From contig JBGAKR010000001.1 of the NCBI GenBank assembly GCA_044224315.1, forward strand, positions 992,001 to 1,056,000: DNA of 64,000 nt. The letters run 5' to 3'. This document shows, one piece after another, positions 53,575 to 62,268 of the stretch. The translations under genes were made by a program, and so were the position numbers. This stretch comes from JAGXTF01 sp044224315 (GTDB lineage: Bacteria; Bacteroidota; Bacteroidia; NS11-12g; UBA955). Below the pieces are notes generated by a model. The model was not told the DNA's origin, did no database searches, and was given only the letters and a program-made list of their open reading frames with translations. The stretch's first letter is position 1. Each line of letters opens with the position of its first letter.

Positions 53575-54762
53575 ATGGCAAAACGGTCGGAAAAATTATT
53601 TGAAACTGCGAAAAAAACTGAAACCGCCGTTTTGGTAGCTGTAGAAACTCCAGCGCTGGACGGGCGTTTAGACGAGTATCTCGACGAATTGGAACTTTTA
53701 GTTAATACAGCAGGTGCCATCACAAAAAAAAGGTTCACCCAAAAATTGCCCCATCCCAACCCCAAAACCTGCGTGGGAACTGGTAAAATGGAGGAAATAG
53801 CACGGTATGTGAAAGAAATGCATATCGATATTGTGGTATTTGACGAAGAACTGAGCCCTTCGCAAATCCGCAACCTGGAAGCAGAAATGCCCGAAACAAA
53901 AATTCTGAGTCGTACCAACCTGATTCTGGATATTTTCTCCAAAAATGCACGCAGCGCACAAGCCAAAACCCAGGTAGAACTGGCGCAAAGCATTTTTCTG
54001 CTGCCCCGCCTTACCCGCATGTGGACGCACTTGAGCAAACAAAAAGGAGGGATAGGGATGAAAGGTCCGGGTGAAACGGAAATTGAAACCGACCGACGCA
54101 CCCTGCGCGATAAAATTTCGCTGCTGCGCGACCGTTTGCAACAGATAGAACGCACCAGCATTACCCAGCGCCAGGCCCGCACCGGAGAATACCGCGTAGC
54201 CCTGGTTGGATACACCAATGTGGGCAAAAGTACCATCATGAATATGCTTTCCAAAGCCGATGTGCTGGTAGAAAACAAACTGTTTGCAACGCTGGATTCA
54301 ACGGTGCGCAAGGTTTCCCTTCCATATCCCGGAGATCCGGGCCGGATGCTGCATTTTTTGCTGAGTGATACCGTGGGGTTTATTCGCAAACTGCCTACCC
54401 TGCTGGTAGAAAGCTTTAAAAGTACTTTGGCCGAATCTCTTGAAGCCGATTTATTGGTGCATGTGGTAGATATTTCAAACCCCAAATTTGAGGAGCAAAT
54501 GCAGAGTGTAAATGAAACCCTGCATGCCATCGGAGCCGGCAATAAACCCACCCTGATTGTATTTAATAAGATTGATGCATTCCGCACCCAAACCGATGAT
54601 TTTTACATTGGAGGCACGGGTTTAACCGCCAAACAATTTGAAAAAAGCTGGGTTGCCAAAGACAATGCGCCAGCCGTTTTCATTTCCGCCACGGCCAAAG
54701 ACAATGTTGAAGCCCTCAAAACGGCCATTGTAGAGCAGCTCATCAATCTGGGCCGGTCATAA
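53575..54762 (+). CDS. hflX: Ribosome-associated GTPase HflX
   Basis: I start it at the ATG at 53575 (395 aa), because the promoter box lies between it and the TTG at 53542. The family set is complete: KTCVGTGKMEEIARYV, ELSPSQIRNLE, GPGETEIETDRR in the HflX-specific N-domain; GTPase motifs GYTNVGKST, DTVGFIRKLP and VFNKIDAF. HflX splits stalled ribosomes, especially after heat shock. It ends in a rho-independent terminator. Confidence 0.94.
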   Translation: MAKRSEKLFETAKKTETAVLVAVETPALDGRLDEYLDELELLVNTAGAITKKRFTQKLPHPNPKTCVGTGKMEEIARYVKEMHIDIVVFDEELSPSQIRNLEAEMPETKILSRTNLILDIFSKNARSAQAKTQVELAQSIFLLPRLTRMWTHLSKQKGGIGMKGPGETEIETDRRTLRDKISLLRDRLQQIERTSITQRQARTGEYRVALVGYTNVGKSTIMNMLSKADVLVENKLFATLDSTVRKVSLPYPGDPGRMLHFLLSDTVGFIRKLPTLLVESFKSTLAESLEADLLVHVVDISNPKFEEQMQSVNETLHAIGAGNKPTLIVFNKIDAFRTQTDDFYIGGTGLTAKQFEKSWVAKDNAPAVFISATAKDNVEALKTAIVEQLINLGRS

Positions 54763-54766
54763 AAAA

Positions 54767-54801
54767 AGGGTTGCTTGTGGCAACCCTGTAAAGTTTTTTT
54801 G
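54767..54801 (+). terminator. Rho-independent terminator of hflX
   Basis: AGGGTTGC at 54767-54774 pairs with GCAACCCT at 54780-54787 around a five-base loop, followed by a T-run at 54794-54800. It starts five bases after the hflX stop. Confidence 0.8.
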
Positions 54802-54815
54802 ATGATTTGAAATGC

Positions 54816-55037
54816 TTAAAGCTCGTCCTCGTTGAAGAAATAATCTTCATCGGTAGGATAATCACTCCATATCTCTTCTATGCTTTCGTAGGGCTCTCCG
54901 TCATCTTCAAGCTCCTGAAGGTTTTCGATAACCTCCAAAGGGGCACCGGAACGAATTCCGTAATCAATCAATTCATCTTTGGTAGCAGGCCAGGGAGCAT
55001 CGTCCAGGTAGCTTACGAGTTCTAGTGTCCAGTACAT
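54816..55037 (-). CDS. DUF2795 family small acidic protein
   Basis: I start it at the ATG at 55037, MYWTLELVSYLDDAPWPATK, the usual first residues of the family; a longer frame to 55088 is open but unlike it. The 73 aa continue with IRSGAPLEVIENLQELEDD and end in an acidic tail. It is highly conserved in Bacteroidota and its function is unknown. It is convergent with hflX, and the terminator lies between them. Confidence 0.85.
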   Translation of the reverse strand: MYWTLELVSYLDDAPWPATKDELIDYGIRSGAPLEVIENLQELEDDGEPYESIEEIWSDYPTDEDYFFNEDEL

Positions 55038-55108
55038 ATACCTATTGAAATTTCCCGCGAAAATAAATTTTTTAATCTGAATTTCCACATCAATTTTTGT
55101 AAACTTTT

Positions 55109-55756
55109 ATGCATCCCGATTGGCAATCCGATATTATGCGCTATTGTGAGGAAAATAGCAGCCCGGAAGCGGAGTTTCTGCAAAATCTGGTGCGATTTAC
55201 CTGGTTGCATACCCTCAATCCTCGCCAACTTAGCGGCCATTTGCAGGGAAGTTTTCTTTCGTTTATCAGCAAAATCTTGCGCCCAGACTGGATTCTGGAA
55301 GTAGGGGCATTTACCGGGTATGCCAGCTATTGCATGGCCCAAGGCCTGTCAGATAAAGGTAAATTATTGAGCATTGAAGCCGACCCGGAGCTGGTTTTTA
55401 AGGCCCAATCGCAGTTTGAAAATACCCCATTTTCCCAAAAAATTGAATTTATTGCCGGCGATGCCCGAAAAATAATCCCCGAATTAACCGTAAAAGCCGA
55501 CCTGATTTTTGTGGATGCCGACAAACAAAGCTATGCCCTCTACCTTGATTTATGCCTGCCCAAACTCTCAGATCGCGGCCTGATGTTATTTGATAATACC
55601 CTTTGGAGTGGCAAAGTGGCCGATGAAAAACTGCGAAAAACCGATGCCGATACCCGCAATATGCACGCATTTAATCAGCAGTTGGCAAAAAACCCAAATC
55701 TGGAGGTAATGCTTCTGCCCCTGAGGGACGGACTTACAATGGTGAGAAAAAAATAA
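55109..55756 (+). CDS. O-methyltransferase, catechol type
   Basis: The 215-aa protein has a class I SAM-dependent fold. The SAM-binding region is ILEVGAFTGYASYCMAQGL, followed by LLSIEADPE. The metal and substrate motif is LIFVDADKQSYALYLDLCLP, then LFDNTLWSGKVAD. The family methylates caffeoyl-CoA or catechol-like hydroxyls in other organisms; the substrate here is unknown. It runs convergently with the MarR gene, with one base between the two stops. Confidence 0.86.
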   Translation: MHPDWQSDIMRYCEENSSPEAEFLQNLVRFTWLHTLNPRQLSGHLQGSFLSFISKILRPDWILEVGAFTGYASYCMAQGLSDKGKLLSIEADPELVFKAQSQFENTPFSQKIEFIAGDARKIIPELTVKADLIFVDADKQSYALYLDLCLPKLSDRGLMLFDNTLWSGKVADEKLRKTDADTRNMHAFNQQLAKNPNLEVMLLPLRDGLTMVRKK

Positions 55757-55757
55757 A

Positions 55758-56207
55758 TCAGCCGCGGAATTTATCCAGCAAATCCGAAAGGGTTTCTAAT
55801 TCCTCATCCGGCATATCCTTAAACAATGCATCCACATCATCCAGCAAGGGCTGCATTTTTTCAAGCAATTTGATTCCCTTGTCGGTGATTTTAATGTTCA
55901 TTTTGCGGCGATTGGCTTTGTCAATGTCACGGTTTATCCAGCCATTGCTAATCATCCGGTCGCACAAACGGGTCAAATCAGGATTCTTATCCAGCATCAC
56001 TTCTTTTATTTCAGAAGGGTTGGCAGACTCGGGGTAACGGCCCTTCAGAATGCGCAAAACATTGTATTGCTGCTGGGTGACACCAAAAGGCTTGAAAGCA
56101 TCCCTGAAATGTGCATTGATCCAGTTGGCGGTAAACATGATGTTCAAAAGGGCCTTCTGACTGCTGTTTCTGAATTTTTTCTGCTTTATCTCGTCTTCTA
56201 ACTTCAA
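55758..56207 (-). CDS. MarR-family transcriptional regulator
   Basis: The 149-aa protein has the MarR winged-helix layout: FGVTQQQYNVLRILKGRYPE, LDKNPDLTRLCDRMISNGWI and the wing NRRKMNIKITDKGIKLLEKM. A long C-terminal helix (LLDDVDALFKDMPDEELETL) would mediate dimerisation. The start is TTG at 56207. It is divergent from kynureninase, 74 bases apart. Control of the kynurenine genes is possible; no operator is evident. Confidence 0.87.
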   Translation of the reverse strand: MKLEDEIKQKKFRNSSQKALLNIMFTANWINAHFRDAFKPFGVTQQQYNVLRILKGRYPESANPSEIKEVMLDKNPDLTRLCDRMISNGWINRDIDKANRRKMNIKITDKGIKLLEKMQPLLDDVDALFKDMPDEELETLSDLLDKFRG

Positions 56208-56269
56208 GGTGTCTTCAATTTTACTGCGATTTTAGTTAATATTATGGAAATCTCCGCGCATTGTGTTCA

Positions 56270-56277
56270 TATTTTTG
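56270..56277 (+). promoter_or_regulatory. kynU promoter -7 box
   Basis: TATTTTTG matches TAnnTTTG and ends four bases before the ATG at 56282. It lies after the GTG at 56261, so translation should begin at 56282 with essentially no leader. Confidence 0.5.
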
Positions 56278-56281
56278 CAGC

Positions 56282-57553
56282 ATGAACTTCAACAATTCTC
56301 AAGAATTGGCCCTCGAATTGGATGCAAATGATGCACTTGCCCATTTTCGCAACGATTTTTTTATCCCCAATGGCCCATCGGGCAAGCCTTCGGTTTACCT
56401 CTGCGGCAATAGTTTAGGTCTGCAACCCAAATCTGCCGGACGTTTTTTGCAGGATGAACTAGAAGATTGGGCCAAATTTGGAGTTGAAGGACATTTTCAT
56501 GGTGGCCGTCCCTGGTTTCACTACCATAAATTTTTAACCGAAAAAGCTGCACGGGTTGTAGGTGCAAACAATACCGAAGTGGCCATTATGAACCAACTTA
56601 CCACCAACCTGCACCTCATGATGGTAAGTTTTTACCGCCCCAGTGGCAGCCGCTATAAAATTCTGATGGAGGCCGGTGCATTCCCCAGCGATATGTATGC
56701 CGTGCAAAGCCAGGTTGAATTTCATGGATACGACTATAACGATGCAGTGATTGAATTGAGCCCCCGCGAAGGAGAATTCAGCCTCAGGCACGAAGATATT
56801 TTACAAGCCATTGAAGAGCACGGCCCTTCATTAGCCCTGGTTTTTTTTAGTGGGGTGCAATACTACACCGGACAGGCTTTTAACATTGCCGAAATTACTT
56901 CAGCTGCACATAAAGCTGGTGCCTTAGCTGGTTTCGACCTGGCCCATGCTGCTGGCAATCTGCACCTGAAATTGCACGACTGGGATGTGGATTTCGCAGC
57001 CTGGTGCTCTTACAAATACCTCAATAGCGGTCCCGGAAATGTGAGTGGTGTTTTTGTGCACGACCGACATGGATTGGATCCCAAAACCCATCGATTTGCA
57101 GGGTGGTGGGGTCACAAGGAGGATGTGCGCTTTTTAATGAAACGCGGTTTTATTCCCGAACCTGGCGCCGCAGGCTGGCAACTGGGCAATGCACCGGTGT
57201 TTGGAATGGCAGTGCACCTGGCCAGCCTCGAAATTTTTGACCAGGCCGGAATGGAAAATCTTACCCAAAAAACCGCAATTATGACCCCCTATTTGCGCTT
57301 TTTGCTCGAAAATGCCAAATCCGAAAATCCCAGTCTCCAGTACACCATCATTACCCCCGATCATCAACCGGGTTGCCAGCTGAGTTTGCTTACCGGAGAC
57401 AATGGCAAACAACTTTTCGACCACCTCACTGCCTGCGATTTAATCTGCGATTGGCGCGAACCCAACGTAATCCGAATGGCACCCGTGCCGCTTTACAACT
57501 CATTTGAGGATTGCTGGAAAGTGGGACAAGCTTTTATAAGTTTTGGTAAATAA
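56282..57553 (+). CDS. kynU: Kynureninase
   Basis: The start is ATG 56282 (MNFNNSQELALELDANDALA), giving 423 aa. This PLP enzyme cleaves kynurenine or 3-hydroxykynurenine to anthranilate or 3-hydroxyanthranilate. Family blocks are VYLCGNSLGLQPKSA, WCSYKYLNSGPGNVSG with the PLP lysine, and RFAGWWGHKE. The C-terminus has CDWREPNVIRMAPVPLYNSF. With the dioxygenase at 41380-41910 it gives part of the route from tryptophan to quinolinate and NAD. Confidence 0.95.
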   Translation: MNFNNSQELALELDANDALAHFRNDFFIPNGPSGKPSVYLCGNSLGLQPKSAGRFLQDELEDWAKFGVEGHFHGGRPWFHYHKFLTEKAARVVGANNTEVAIMNQLTTNLHLMMVSFYRPSGSRYKILMEAGAFPSDMYAVQSQVEFHGYDYNDAVIELSPREGEFSLRHEDILQAIEEHGPSLALVFFSGVQYYTGQAFNIAEITSAAHKAGALAGFDLAHAAGNLHLKLHDWDVDFAAWCSYKYLNSGPGNVSGVFVHDRHGLDPKTHRFAGWWGHKEDVRFLMKRGFIPEPGAAGWQLGNAPVFGMAVHLASLEIFDQAGMENLTQKTAIMTPYLRFLLENAKSENPSLQYTIITPDHQPGCQLSLLTGDNGKQLFDHLTACDLICDWREPNVIRMAPVPLYNSFEDCWKVGQAFISFGK

Positions 57554-57596
57554 TCCATAATTTATTTTTGTAAAACCCAATTGAAATATTCCTACC

Positions 57597-57604
57597 TACT
57601 TTTG
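57597..57604 (+). promoter_or_regulatory. Promoter -7 box of GT-C glycosyltransferase gene
   Basis: TACTTTTG matches TAnnTTTG and ends eight bases before the ATG at 57613. The nearest upstream TTTG is 26 bases away, too far for the consensus. Confidence 0.4.
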
Positions 57605-57612
57605 AATTTTTT

Positions 57613-59154
57613 ATGTCGCAATTTATAAAAGCACTTCGCACCAAATGGGAAGAAAATCCCCTGCCCATAGTAATTTGGTTGGCTATTTTTGTACGCCTCG
57701 TTTCGGTCATTTTTGCCAAAGGTTGGGGCATGCTCGACGATCATTTTTTGATTATTGAAGTTCCCTGGTCTTGGGTAAATGGCTGGGATGTAAACAAATG
57801 GTTGCCCTGGACACCGGGCAATCACGGTCCCGAAGGCCACAGTTTTTTATATGTAGGATTGCACTATTTATTATTTCTGCTTTTCAAATTTTTAGGATTG
57901 GAAGATCCGCAAACCAAAATGTTCGTGGTGCGATTTTTACATGCTGCATTTTCATTAATTACGGTATATTACGGATACAAAATTGCCCTGCGTTATTCCA
58001 ATAAAAAACAAGCCGGATTGGTAGGTTTGTTGCTGGCTGTATATTGGTTTGTGCCCTGGATTAGTGTGCGCAACTTGGTAGAAATTGTAGCTACTCCATT
58101 GCTCATGTTGGGTACCTGGTTATTGCTCACAAACCATGAAAAAAAACACCCGTTTTTAGCAGCACTTTTTGCTGGTTTATTGGTGGGTTTTGCCTTTTCG
58201 GTGCGCTACCAAACCGGCATTTATGGCATTGGTTTTGGCCTCGTACTTTTATTTCAAAAACAATGGAAAACCCTGCTTGCTTTTTCCCTGGGTGGAATTG
58301 TGGCCATACTGGCTATTCAAGGGGCAATAGACATGGCAATCTGGGGCCGACCCTTTGCCGAAATGGGCGAGTATATCGGTTACAACGTGGATAATCGTTA
58401 CAAATTTTATAACGGAGATTGGTACAATTATTTTTTACTTTTAGGGGGTATTCTAATTCCACCCATAAGCCTGTTTATCATGATAGGCGTGTTTAAAAAC
58501 TGGCGCAATAAATTATTGCTTTTTGTACCCGCCATTCTGTTTTTTGCATTCCATTCCTATTTCCCAAATAAGCAGGAAAGATTTATACTTACTATTGTGC
58601 CTTTTATAGTTATACTGGGCATTACAGGCTGGTACAGCATTTACGAAAATTCCAACTGGTGGCAAAAACGCCAAAAATTATACAAGGGTATTTGGGTGTT
58701 TTTTTGGGTAATTAATTTCATAGTTTTAATTCCCATTTCTACCATGTATTCAAAACGTTCGCGCGCCGAAGCCATGACCTACCTAAGCCAGTACAAAAAT
58801 ATTGTAACGGTAATGGCCGAAAATTCTCCTTCACACAAGGTAGATATTTTACCACAGTTTTATGCGAATCAGAAGATATTAATCAACGATATTACCACAG
58901 AAAGGCCCATTGAAAGCTATGACTCGGGTAGGTATACAAATATTTCCATTCCGCGATTTGTGCTATTTTATACCAACAAAGATTTGGATAAAAGGGTAGC
59001 GGTAATGCAAAAATATTACCCCGAATTGGTATATGAAACTACCGTAGAACCCGGTTTTGTAGACAATATTCTGTTTATTCTGAATCCCAAAAATACAAAC
59101 CAATCTATTTTTATTTACCGGAATACGAAGTATTTTCCGAAGAAAGTTGAGTAA
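57613..59154 (+). CDS. GT-C fold glycosyltransferase (Alg9/GT22-like)
   Basis: This 513-aa protein has about ten membrane helices. The early acidic pair MLDDHFLIIEVPWSW in the first lumenal loop fits the GT-C D-D/E motif. FSVRYQTGIYG and the later HSYFPNKQERFILTIVPF resemble the Alg9-type mannosyltransferase signature (HKE..RF). It probably transfers a sugar from a lipid carrier at the outer face of the inner membrane. Substrate unknown. It stands alone between kynU and the ppx gene. Confidence 0.72.
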   Translation: MSQFIKALRTKWEENPLPIVIWLAIFVRLVSVIFAKGWGMLDDHFLIIEVPWSWVNGWDVNKWLPWTPGNHGPEGHSFLYVGLHYLLFLLFKFLGLEDPQTKMFVVRFLHAAFSLITVYYGYKIALRYSNKKQAGLVGLLLAVYWFVPWISVRNLVEIVATPLLMLGTWLLLTNHEKKHPFLAALFAGLLVGFAFSVRYQTGIYGIGFGLVLLFQKQWKTLLAFSLGGIVAILAIQGAIDMAIWGRPFAEMGEYIGYNVDNRYKFYNGDWYNYFLLLGGILIPPISLFIMIGVFKNWRNKLLLFVPAILFFAFHSYFPNKQERFILTIVPFIVILGITGWYSIYENSNWWQKRQKLYKGIWVFFWVINFIVLIPISTMYSKRSRAEAMTYLSQYKNIVTVMAENSPSHKVDILPQFYANQKILINDITTERPIESYDSGRYTNISIPRFVLFYTNKDLDKRVAVMQKYYPELVYETTVEPGFVDNILFILNPKNTNQSIFIYRNTKYFPKKVE

Positions 59155-59177
59155 ATATTTTTCAGAGTATTCAATTT

Positions 59178-60068
59178 TTACTCTGCGGCTTTAAAATTCT
59201 CACGCCACAATTGTCGGATAATACCATCCTTCAAACCCACATTTGGAGCCATAATTTCGTGGATGTTGAGCCTTTCCATAATGCCGATGTAAAGATCACC
59301 TGCAAATTCAATTACCTCGGCACGGTCGGGGTTTAATTTTAATTCATAAACCCGGTCGTGAATATCCAGCGTATGCAAATACGAATTAGTGGCCTTGAGG
59401 TGATGCAGATTCAGGGATTCGCCACTCTTGCAACCGCTGAGCTCCGATAATTTTACAATATTGCCTCCGGTACCTACCACCTTTACCGTTTCATCAATTG
59501 GCAACAGCAGTTCATCCAGCCATTTGTGCATGCGGGTCCATTCGGTCGCTTTCACTTTTCCCTCTTTCATGCGCACAGTGCCAATATTAAAGCTTTCGTA
59601 ATGCCGAAGTTTTCCATGGCGGATATAGGCTATTTCGGTACTACCGCCTCCCACATCCACGTGCAAAAAACTGTTTTTGGCAGGCAACCAGTCCAGCACC
59701 GTACTTTGTATTAAACGACTTTCTTCCTTTCCCGAAATCACATTGATTTTAATGCCGGTAAGTTTTTTTATATCCTTTACCAGCTTATCCGAGTTGTTGG
59801 CATCGCGCATGGCACTTGTAGCACAGGCACGGTACACATCCACATTGTAAATTTCCATCAACAGTGCAAATGCCTGCATGGCTTTGGTAAGTAAGTCGGC
59901 TTTTTTCTTGCCAATTTCACGGGTTTTAAACACATCATCCCCCAGGCGCAATGGCAAGCGCGTAAACTCCACAGGTTTAAAATCCGTATCGGGCAGTTCT
60001 ATATGCAAAGGTCGGGCTATATAAAGCCTTACCGCGTTCGACCCAATATCAATGGCTGCCAGTTTCAA
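59178..60068 (-). CDS. Exopolyphosphatase / guanosine pentaphosphatase (Ppx/GppA family), short form
   Basis: The 296-aa protein starts at TTG 60068. The actin-like ATPase blocks are all visible: AAIDIGSNAVRLYIA, CATSAMRDANNSDKLVK, ISGKEESRLIQ, HVDVGGGSTEIAYI and VVGTGGNIVKLSEL. It lacks the C-terminal HD domain of the longer enterobacterial enzymes, as usual in Bacteroidota. It hydrolyses polyphosphate or pppGpp; which one is not clear. It is divergent from ftsH. Confidence 0.88.
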   Translation of the reverse strand: MKLAAIDIGSNAVRLYIARPLHIELPDTDFKPVEFTRLPLRLGDDVFKTREIGKKKADLLTKAMQAFALLMEIYNVDVYRACATSAMRDANNSDKLVKDIKKLTGIKINVISGKEESRLIQSTVLDWLPAKNSFLHVDVGGGSTEIAYIRHGKLRHYESFNIGTVRMKEGKVKATEWTRMHKWLDELLLPIDETVKVVGTGGNIVKLSELSGCKSGESLNLHHLKATNSYLHTLDIHDRVYELKLNPDRAEVIEFAGDLYIGIMERLNIHEIMAPNVGLKDGIIRQLWRENFKAAE

Positions 60069-60205
60069 TGCTTCGAATATAGGTTAAAACAAAATGTCAG
60101 GTGCAACGACAGGTCAAATTCGGTCAGCCTTGATCACAAATATGACAAAATTGCAGGTTGTTGGCAATTTTTTTCCTCCCTCAAAAATTTCGTATGTTAA
60201 AATCG

Positions 60206-60213
60206 TAGTTTTG
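60206..60213 (+). promoter_or_regulatory. ftsH promoter -7 box
   Basis: TAGTTTTG matches TAnnTTTG, 48 bases before the chosen ftsH ATG at 60262. It lies after the alternative upstream ATG at 60094, which argues against that start. Confidence 0.5.
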
Positions 60214-60261
60214 TCGTTAAAACAACAGAACGGTTCACTATTTGAACCAATTGCGAAAATC

Positions 60262-62268
60262 ATGGACGAAAATCAAACTCCGTCAAACAACAAGAAACCC
60301 TCTGGTGGGTTTCGTTTCAGCCCATATTGGATTTATGGAATCATTGGTATTGGCTTGCTCATGCTCATTTTTTATCGGCCAAGTTTGGGAAATAACTCAA
60401 ACTGGAATGAAACCCGACAAATGATATTGCAGGGTGATGTGGAAAAACTGGTTTTGGTAAACGATCGCCTCTGCGAAGTTTATCTTACCAAAGAAGCCCG
60501 TCTCAGCGACAAGCACAAGAAAACTGCCAACAAAAACGAAGGCATTTTATCCGAAGGTGAACCCGACTACTCTTTTGAAGTAGATAAGGATTACTTAAAC
60601 AATGAAATTAAAGCGCTGGATACCGAACTGGCAGATAAAAAAGTGAAAGTGCCGGTGCAGTACGAAAGCAAAAGCAATTACATGGGCGAAATTCTCCAAT
60701 GGGTATTCTTCATTGGTATTTTTCTCATTTTCTGGAGTGTAATATTCCGCCGGGCAGGTGGCGGTGGTGGCGGTGGCCCCAATATTTTCAACATTGGCCG
60801 TGCCCGTGCCCAAATCTTTGATAAAGATACCAAAGTAAACATCTCTTTTAAGGATGTAGCCGGCCTGGAAGAGGCTAAAATGGAGGTAATGGAAGTGGTG
60901 GATTTTCTAAAAAATCCAAAAAAATACACCAATCTGGGTGGTAAAATACCCAAAGGGGTACTACTTGTAGGCCCTCCGGGTACTGGTAAAACCTTGCTTG
61001 CAAAAGCCGTAGCAGGCGAAGCAGGTGTGCCATTCTTCTCTCTCTCAGGTTCAGATTTCGTAGAAATGTTTGTGGGTGTAGGTGCAAGCCGTGTGCGTGA
61101 CTTGTTTAAACAAGCCAAAGAAAAAGCCCCTTGTATTATTTTCATCGATGAGATCGACGCTATTGGCCGTGCCCGTGGTAAAAACCTGGTGCAAGCCAGC
61201 AATGACGAACGCGAAAATACCCTGAACCAATTGCTGGCCGAAATGGACGGATTTGGCACTGATAGTGGTGTAATTCTGATGGCCGCTACCAACCGCCCCG
61301 ATATTCTGGATAGCGCATTGCTGCGCCCAGGTCGTTTCGACCGCCAGATTTCTGTAGATAAACCCGATTTGGTGGGCCGTGAAGAAATCTTCCGCGTACA
61401 CTTAAAACCCCTTACCAAACTCGGTGCAGATGTAGATCCTTATAAATTATCAGAACAAACCCCTGGTTTTGCAGGTGCCGAAATTGCCAATGTGTGCAAC
61501 GAAGCTGCCCTGATTGCTGCCCGTAAAGGCAAAGAAGTGGTGGATATGATTGATTTTCAGGATGCCATTGACCGTGTAATTGGCGGTTTGGAAAAGAAAA
61601 ACAAAATTATCTCCCCCGAAGAAAAAGAAATTGTGGCCTACCACGAAGCCGGACATGCCATTGCTGGCTGGTTTCTGGAAAATGCCGATCCGCTGCTGAA
61701 AGTATCGATTGTACCGCGCGGCGTGGCTGCTTTGGGTTATGCCCAATACCTACCCAAAGAACAATACCTGTACCGCACCGAACAACTCATGGACAGCATG
61801 TGCATGACCCTTGGCGGACGTGTAGCAGAAGATATTTTCTTTGGCAAAATCAGCACCGGTGCACAAAATGATTTGGAACGCATTACCAAACTGGCCTACA
61901 GCATGGTTACCATTTATGGTATGAGCAGCAAGGTTGGCAATGTAAGTTTCTATGATCCAACCGGCGAGTATGGCTACCAAAAACCCTATTCAGAGAAAAC
62001 TTCCGAACTAATTGACCAGGAAGTGCGCGAGCTGATTCAGAATGCCTACAACCGCACCAAATCACTGTTGCTTGAGAAAAAAGATAAGGTTGAATCCATT
62101 GCCCAGGAACTGCTGAAAAAAGAAATCCTTTTCAAAGCCGACCTGGAAAGACTGATTGGACATCGCCCGTTTGAAATTAAACACCACGAGGCCGTTGTAG
62201 TTGTGCCGCAGGTTGAAACTCCAGCCGAGCCCGGGGAAAATACTCAAAACGAAAATCCAACGGACTAA
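60262..62268 (+). CDS. ftsH: ATP-dependent zinc metalloprotease FtsH
   Basis: The start is ATG 60262 (MDENQTPSNNKKPSG), giving 668 aa; the frame is open from 60094 but the promoter box lies between. Two membrane helices (WIYGIIGIGLLMLIFY and ILQWVFFIGIFLIFWSVIF) flank the periplasmic domain, and a Gly-rich linker follows. Walker A GPPGTGKT is at 237-244, Walker B CIIFIDEIDAIG, the second region of homology RPGRFDRQ, and the zinc site H461-E-A-G-H465. It degrades membrane and short-lived proteins. The following permease gene starts at the next base. Confidence 0.95.
   Translation: MDENQTPSNNKKPSGGFRFSPYWIYGIIGIGLLMLIFYRPSLGNNSNWNETRQMILQGDVEKLVLVNDRLCEVYLTKEARLSDKHKKTANKNEGILSEGEPDYSFEVDKDYLNNEIKALDTELADKKVKVPVQYESKSNYMGEILQWVFFIGIFLIFWSVIFRRAGGGGGGGPNIFNIGRARAQIFDKDTKVNISFKDVAGLEEAKMEVMEVVDFLKNPKKYTNLGGKIPKGVLLVGPPGTGKTLLAKAVAGEAGVPFFSLSGSDFVEMFVGVGASRVRDLFKQAKEKAPCIIFIDEIDAIGRARGKNLVQASNDERENTLNQLLAEMDGFGTDSGVILMAATNRPDILDSALLRPGRFDRQISVDKPDLVGREEIFRVHLKPLTKLGADVDPYKLSEQTPGFAGAEIANVCNEAALIAARKGKEVVDMIDFQDAIDRVIGGLEKKNKIISPEEKEIVAYHEAGHAIAGWFLENADPLLKVSIVPRGVAALGYAQYLPKEQYLYRTEQLMDSMCMTLGGRVAEDIFFGKISTGAQNDLERITKLAYSMVTIYGMSSKVGNVSFYDPTGEYGYQKPYSEKTSELIDQEVRELIQNAYNRTKSLLLEKKDKVESIAQELLKKEILFKADLERLIGHRPFEIKHHEAVVVVPQVETPAEPGENTQNENPTD

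Noticed and set aside
53550..54587. 345-codon minus-strand frame opposite hflX
   Set aside because: It mirrors the complete HflX motifs on the plus strand and has no domain of its own.
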